Below are positions 30,528 through 33,700 of a stretch of DNA of 33,700 nt, one piece after another. The notes under the pieces were generated by a model that was given only the letters and a program-made list of their open reading frames with translations, did not search any database and was not told where the DNA came from. The stretch's first letter is position 1. Every line of letters begins with the position of its first letter. A program made the position numbers and the translations under genes. Source of the DNA: Planctomycetota bacterium (GTDB taxonomy: Bacteria > Planctomycetota > Phycisphaerae > SM23-33); the NCBI GenBank assembly GCA_029553505.1, contig JAKPKY010000097.1, forward strand, positions 1 through 33,700, read 5' to 3'.

Positions 30528-31403
30528 CTATTTCTGGATCAGCGTCCCCACGCCGTCCTTGGTGAAGATTTCCAGCAGCAGCGAGTGGGGCAGCTGGCCG
30601 TCGATGATGTGCGTCCGGTTCACGCCGCCCTCGATGGCCCGCAGGCAGCTTTCGACCTTCGGCAGCATTCCGGAGGAGATCGTCCCGTTGGCGATCATCT
30701 GGCGGATTTCCGCCTCGTTGGCGGACTGGATGCGGCTGTCGGGGTCCTTGACGTCCCGGCGGATTCCGTGAGTGTCGCTGACGACGACGAGTTTTTCCGC
30801 CTTCAGCGCCGCAGCCACCTCGCCGGCGGCCGTGTCCGCGTTGCAGTTCAGGCGCGCCCCGGTGCGGTCCCGCGCCAGCGGCGCGATCACCGGAATCGTG
30901 TCCGCCTGGCAGAGCAACTCCAGCAGCTTGCCGTTGACGCTGGTGACCTTGCCCACGAAGCCCAGGTCGATCTTCCGCCCGTCGGCTTCTTCCAGGAACA
31001 GCTTCTCGCCGAAGAGCACGCCGCTGCTGAGCGTGTGCAGGCCCATCGCGCTGGAGCCCAGCGCCTCGATCGTCGCGACGATCCCGCGATTGATCTCGTT
31101 GCACAGCACGTGCTCGACGACGGTCAGCGTCCGCTGGTCGGTGTACCGCCGTCCCTGGACGAACTGCACCTCCAGCCCGCGCTGCTCCATCGCCTGCGAG
31201 ATCGCCTTTCCGCCCCCGTGCACGATCACCGGGCGCATGCCGACGGTGTTCATGAACACCACGTCGGTCAGCAGGTCGGCCATGGCCTTCTCGTCGTCCA
31301 TGACCGATCCGCCCATCTTGATGACGATGATCTTGTCGAGGAACCGCTGGATGTACCCCAGCGCCTCGATCAGCGTCGTGGCCTTTGCGATGGCTTTTTC
31401 CAT
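30528..31403 (-). CDS. argB: Acetylglutamate kinase
   Basis: It phosphorylates N-acetylglutamate, the second step of arginine synthesis. The 291-residue protein has IVIKMGGSVM with the nucleotide-site lysine K29 (26-35), VIVHGGGKAIS (59-69), FVQGRRYTDQRTL, and NCNADTAAGEVA with the substrate/metal-site residues, ending GTLIQK as is common in this family. An N-terminal helix (EKAIAKATTLIEALGYIQRF), seen in arginine-inhibited hexameric enzymes, is present, so feedback inhibition by arginine is plausible. The ATG at 31403 is preferred because GAGG lies just upstream; the longer frame lacks homology. Between tsaE and argF in the cluster. Confidence 0.96.
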   Translation of the reverse strand: MEKAIAKATTLIEALGYIQRFLDKIIVIKMGGSVMDDEKAMADLLTDVVFMNTVGMRPVIVHGGGKAISQAMEQRGLEVQFVQGRRYTDQRTLTVVEHVLCNEINRGIVATIEALGSSAMGLHTLSSGVLFGEKLFLEEADGRKIDLGFVGKVTSVNGKLLELLCQADTIPVIAPLARDRTGARLNCNADTAAGEVAAALKAEKLVVVSDTHGIRRDVKDPDSRIQSANEAEIRQMIANGTISSGMLPKVESCLRAIEGGVNRTHIIDGQLPHSLLLEIFTKDGVGTLIQK

Positions 31404-31453
31404 GTTTTGCCCTCGAAAGAAACCGCCGACATTACCGCGCCGCAGCGGGCGTG

Positions 31454-31879
31454 TCAATCGACGCGGGACAGGCGGAACCGGCGGGAGCGCCGTCCGGTGA
31501 TCTCGATGTCGATCCGCCAGTGCGGGCGGGGCAGGGACGCCCCCGCGCGATCAGCCCATTCCACCAGCGCCACCCCCTCGGAGAGCATCTCGTCGAGCCC
31601 CAGCGTTTCCAGCTCTGCCGGGGCGTCGGCCAGGCGGTACAGGTCCAGGTGGTACACCGGCACGTCGGCGGGATACTCCTGCGCCAGCACGAACGTCGGG
31701 CTGGAGACCATCCGCTCGTCGCGCAGGCCCAGGCCCAGCGCCACCCCGCGCACCAGGGCGGTCTTGCCCGCCCCCAGCGCGCCCACCAGCGCCACGCAGT
31801 CGCCCGCGCCGAACCGCCCGGCGAGCTTGCGCCCCAGGTCGTACGTCTCGGTCAGGCTGTGGGTCTCAAACGTTTCCAT
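31454..31879 (-). CDS. tsaE: tRNA t6A biosynthesis ATPase TsaE
   Basis: TsaE is the ATPase subunit that works with TsaB and TsaD in making threonylcarbamoyladenosine on tRNA. The 141-residue protein has Walker A GALGAGKT (33-40), the SSPTFVLAQEY segment, the HLDLYRL switch-like motif and LVEWADR, all diagnostic. The ATG at 31879 begins METFETHSLTET, and the length is normal. It lies between thiL and argB on the same strand, with 50 bp to argB. tsaB and tsaD are not in the window. MtaB, encoded at 13422, would modify the t6A produced. Confidence 0.95.
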   Translation of the reverse strand: METFETHSLTETYDLGRKLAGRFGAGDCVALVGALGAGKTALVRGVALGLGLRDERMVSSPTFVLAQEYPADVPVYHLDLYRLADAPAELETLGLDEMLSEGVALVEWADRAGASLPRPHWRIDIEITGRRSRRFRLSRVD

Positions 31880-31960
31880 GGAATTCCGCCCCTGCCGCCC
31901 CGACGCCGGCAGGCCCGAATCCTTATACCATCCTGTACGCCGACGGCCAAGGAGTCAGGA

Positions 31961-32087
31961 AGAGAGTGATGAGTGGATAGTGCAGAGTGGTGAGTGGTGA
32001 GCAACAGAGCCGCGACCGTGAGGGAGCGGTCGTCGGAACTCGAAGAACCCCCCAATCCAAAATCCAAAATCACGAATCGAAAATCAC
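31961..32087. repeat. Stacked simple-word arrays between thiL and tsaE
   Basis: Three blocks follow one another: GAGTGGTGAG-type words (about 31961-32001), a CGACCG/CGGTCG hairpin (32013-32032) with loop TGAGGGAG, and TCCAAAATC/TCGAAAATC words (32054-32087). The last resembles 1341-1377. The 268-bp gap 31880-32147 contains no supportable gene. Confidence 0.65.
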
Positions 32088-32147
32088 GGAAAACCGATTC
32101 CCAAGTCTCTGGTCCCTCGTCCCGGCTTTCCGCTTTTCGCTTTTTCT

Positions 32148-33065
32148 TCACGTTTCATGTTCCCAGCCGGCCGGCTCGAGCTTTTCCCGCTTTCCGTCGG
32201 CGTGCACCAGCATCACCCCGGCGTCGGGGTTGACCGTCTGGCCGATCCGCGTGATGGGCGTGCCCAGCGGCTGGGTGCGGCAGAGTTCTTCCGCCTGGTC
32301 GGCAGGGAGGGTGAAGAGCAGTTCGTAGTCTTCCCCGTCGCCGAGTGCGGCCTGGAGGGGCGCGATTTTTCGCCCGGCGGGGGCGTCGTCGTGGCAGGGG
32401 ACGGCCTGGGCCTGGACTTCCGCCCCGACGCCCGACGCCTCGCAGAGGCGCCACAGGTCCAGCGCCAGCCCGTCGGAGATGTCGATCATCGCGCCGACGT
32501 GATACTTGGCCGCCAGCTTGCGGGCCTCGGCGATGCGGGGGGTGAATTTGAGGTGGCGGTCGGTCCGCCAGCTTCCGCCGAGGCGCCCCGTCACGCACAG
32601 CGCCTCTCCGGCGATGGCCCCGCTGCGGAGGATCGGTTTGACCCCGCCGGACGTTCCGAAAACGGTCACGCCGATCGCCAGCGGCCCGGACCAGCTTCCC
32701 ACGTCGCCTCCGACCATGGGGCAGGCGAACGCGTCGGACACGCTCCGCCGGCCCCGGTACAGCGCCTCGGCGTCGGCGCGGGTGAAGCCCTTGGGCAGCG
32801 TGACTGTCGCGACGGCAGCGAGCGGCTTGGCCGCCATCGCCGCCAGGTCCGACAGCGCCCGCACCATTGCCTTGCGCCCGGCTGCCTCCGCGCCGTCCCG
32901 CTTCAGGTCGAAGTGCACCCCGTCCAGCAACTGGTCCGTTGAGACCAGCAGCTTTTCGCCCCCGCACGCCAGCACTGCGCAGTCGTCGCCGGGACCCACC
33001 ACGACGACCGCCGAATCCCCTTCCCGCTGGCTGCGAATCCAGTCGATGAATTCACGTTCCTTCAT
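32148..33065 (-). CDS. thiL: Thiamine-monophosphate kinase
   Basis: ThiL phosphorylates thiamine monophosphate to thiamine diphosphate, the active cofactor. The 305-residue protein has GPGDDCAVL (24-32), VSTDQLLDGVHF (41-52), the MVRALSDLAAMAAKPLAA helix, the MVGGDVG motif and DISDGLALDLWRL, all characteristic of this PurM-like ATP-binding family. The start at 33065 has GGGGAAACC directly upstream; the longer frame crosses argH. It follows argH by 73 bp. Linkage of thiL to tsaE is common in bacteria. A 268-bp repeat-bearing spacer separates it from tsaE, so tsaE may have its own promoter. Confidence 0.95.
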   Translation of the reverse strand: MKEREFIDWIRSQREGDSAVVVVGPGDDCAVLACGGEKLLVSTDQLLDGVHFDLKRDGAEAAGRKAMVRALSDLAAMAAKPLAAVATVTLPKGFTRADAEALYRGRRSVSDAFACPMVGGDVGSWSGPLAIGVTVFGTSGGVKPILRSGAIAGEALCVTGRLGGSWRTDRHLKFTPRIAEARKLAAKYHVGAMIDISDGLALDLWRLCEASGVGAEVQAQAVPCHDDAPAGRKIAPLQAALGDGEDYELLFTLPADQAEELCRTQPLGTPITRIGQTVNPDAGVMLVHADGKREKLEPAGWEHET

Positions 33066-33138
33066 GGTTTCCCCAATCGAAAGGTTCCACCGGGTATTCC
33101 GCACCCGGGATACAACCTGCCGGTGAGGCCGCGAGAAA

Positions 33139-33700
33139 TCAGGATTCCAATGCCTTCTTCCAGAAGTCCAGTTGCTTGCGGAGTTGGTCGGCCCCGCCGG
33201 CGCCGTCGGGGGCGTAGCGGCGGACGACGTTGGCGGCGCCCAGGTGCTCCCGCACGTCCGGGCCGATGCGACCGCACGCGGCTTGCAGCGTCTCCAGCGG
33301 CAGCTCGGCCAGGCTTTTTCCCTCGCGTTCCGCCTGCGCCACCAGCGAACCGACCACGTGATGCGCCTGGCGGAACGGGAGGCCCTTGAGCGTGAGGTAT
33401 TCCGCCAGCGACGTGGCGTCCAGGAAGCCCTTGTCCAGCGAGGCAGCGATGCTCTCGGCGCGGAACTTCGTCGTGCCCGCCACGCCCGCCGCCACCGCCA
33501 GCGAAGCCTGCATGGCATCGACGGCTGCGAACGCGAACCGCTTGTCGTCCTGAAGGTCCCGGTTGTACGCCAGCGGAAGGCCTTTCAGCAGCGTCAGCAG
33601 GCCCGTCAGGTGCGCCACGCCGGCGGCGCTCTTGCCCCGGATCAGCTCCAGCGTGTCGGCGTTCTTCTTCTGCGGCATCATCGAGCTGGAGGTGCAGTAG
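33139..33700 (-). CDS. argH: Argininosuccinate lyase, C-terminal part (cut by window end)
   Basis: The last 186 residues of ArgH, which splits argininosuccinate to arginine and fumarate; the N-terminal part lies outside the window. The visible part begins with the superfamily signature region TSSSMMPQKKNADTLELIRGK. The usual pattern there is GSSxMPQKKNPD, so the first Gly is Ser and the Pro after KKN is Ala. The flexible-loop serine remains. The following LPLAYNRDLQDDK and the C-terminal domain with TLKGLPFRQAHHVVGSLV are typical of ArgH rather than other lyases. It leads the argH-thiL-tsaE-argB-argF series. Confidence 0.95.
   Translation of the reverse strand, partial: YCTSSSMMPQKKNADTLELIRGKSAAGVAHLTGLLTLLKGLPLAYNRDLQDDKRFAFAAVDAMQASLAVAAGVAGTTKFRAESIAASLDKGFLDATSLAEYLTLKGLPFRQAHHVVGSLVAQAEREGKSLAELPLETLQAACGRIGPDVREHLGAANVVRRYAPDGAGGADQLRKQLDFWKKALES

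Overview
High-GC Gram-negative DNA, most likely a planctomycete (Phycisphaerae-like). This rests on lipid A genes (lpxD, lpxI), Lol lipoprotein export genes, a PilM/secretin locus with large lineage-specific partners, a YdjY-domain lipoprotein, and abundant palindromic and simple-word intergenic repeats. The taxonomy is inferred from gene content recalled from the literature, not from a search.

Layout. 1-1.6 kb: an IS200-type (RAYT-like) transposase unit on the minus strand, a lone SUKH (SMI1/KNR4) gene, then about 430 bp of mixed repeats. 1.6-6.5 kb: minus-strand genes for a mutarotase-like lipoprotein, queA, lpxI and lpxD, with one small plus-strand gene between queA and lpxI; a 90-bp nested palindrome separates lpxD from lpxI. 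6.5-8.4 kb: a less GC-rich trypsin-like protease gene, then a second, nearly identical transposase unit in the opposite orientation. 8.6-13.4 kb: lysS, a four-helix-bundle gene bracketed by inverted GGAAC-rich repeats, then a LolC/E-type permease overlapping lolD; mtaB converges on lolD with no gap. 15-25.8 kb: a plus-strand envelope operon (PilM fused to a PilN-like part, two single-pass membrane proteins, a 1004-residue secretin), then a YdjY lipoprotein and a polytopic membrane protein. 25.9-28.1 kb: minus-strand rph, a lipoprotein gene and rdgB, overlapping one another. 28.2-33.7 kb: a VWA-domain protein and an arginine/thiamine/t6A cluster read in the order argH, thiL, tsaE, argB, argF.

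The core genes cover tRNA modification (queA, mtaB, tsaE), lipid A synthesis, lipoprotein export, arginine synthesis and RNA/nucleotide housekeeping. The accessory layer consists of small elements lodged between them: two RAYT units, the repeat-bracketed four-helix-bundle gene, GGGTGCCAC-type palindromes, duplicated hairpins and several arrays of short words. The strongest candidates for undescribed biology are the four-helix-bundle element at 10.12-10.80 kb, the nested palindrome family, and the fused PilM/secretin apparatus. No CRISPR array, rRNA or tRNA was recognised.
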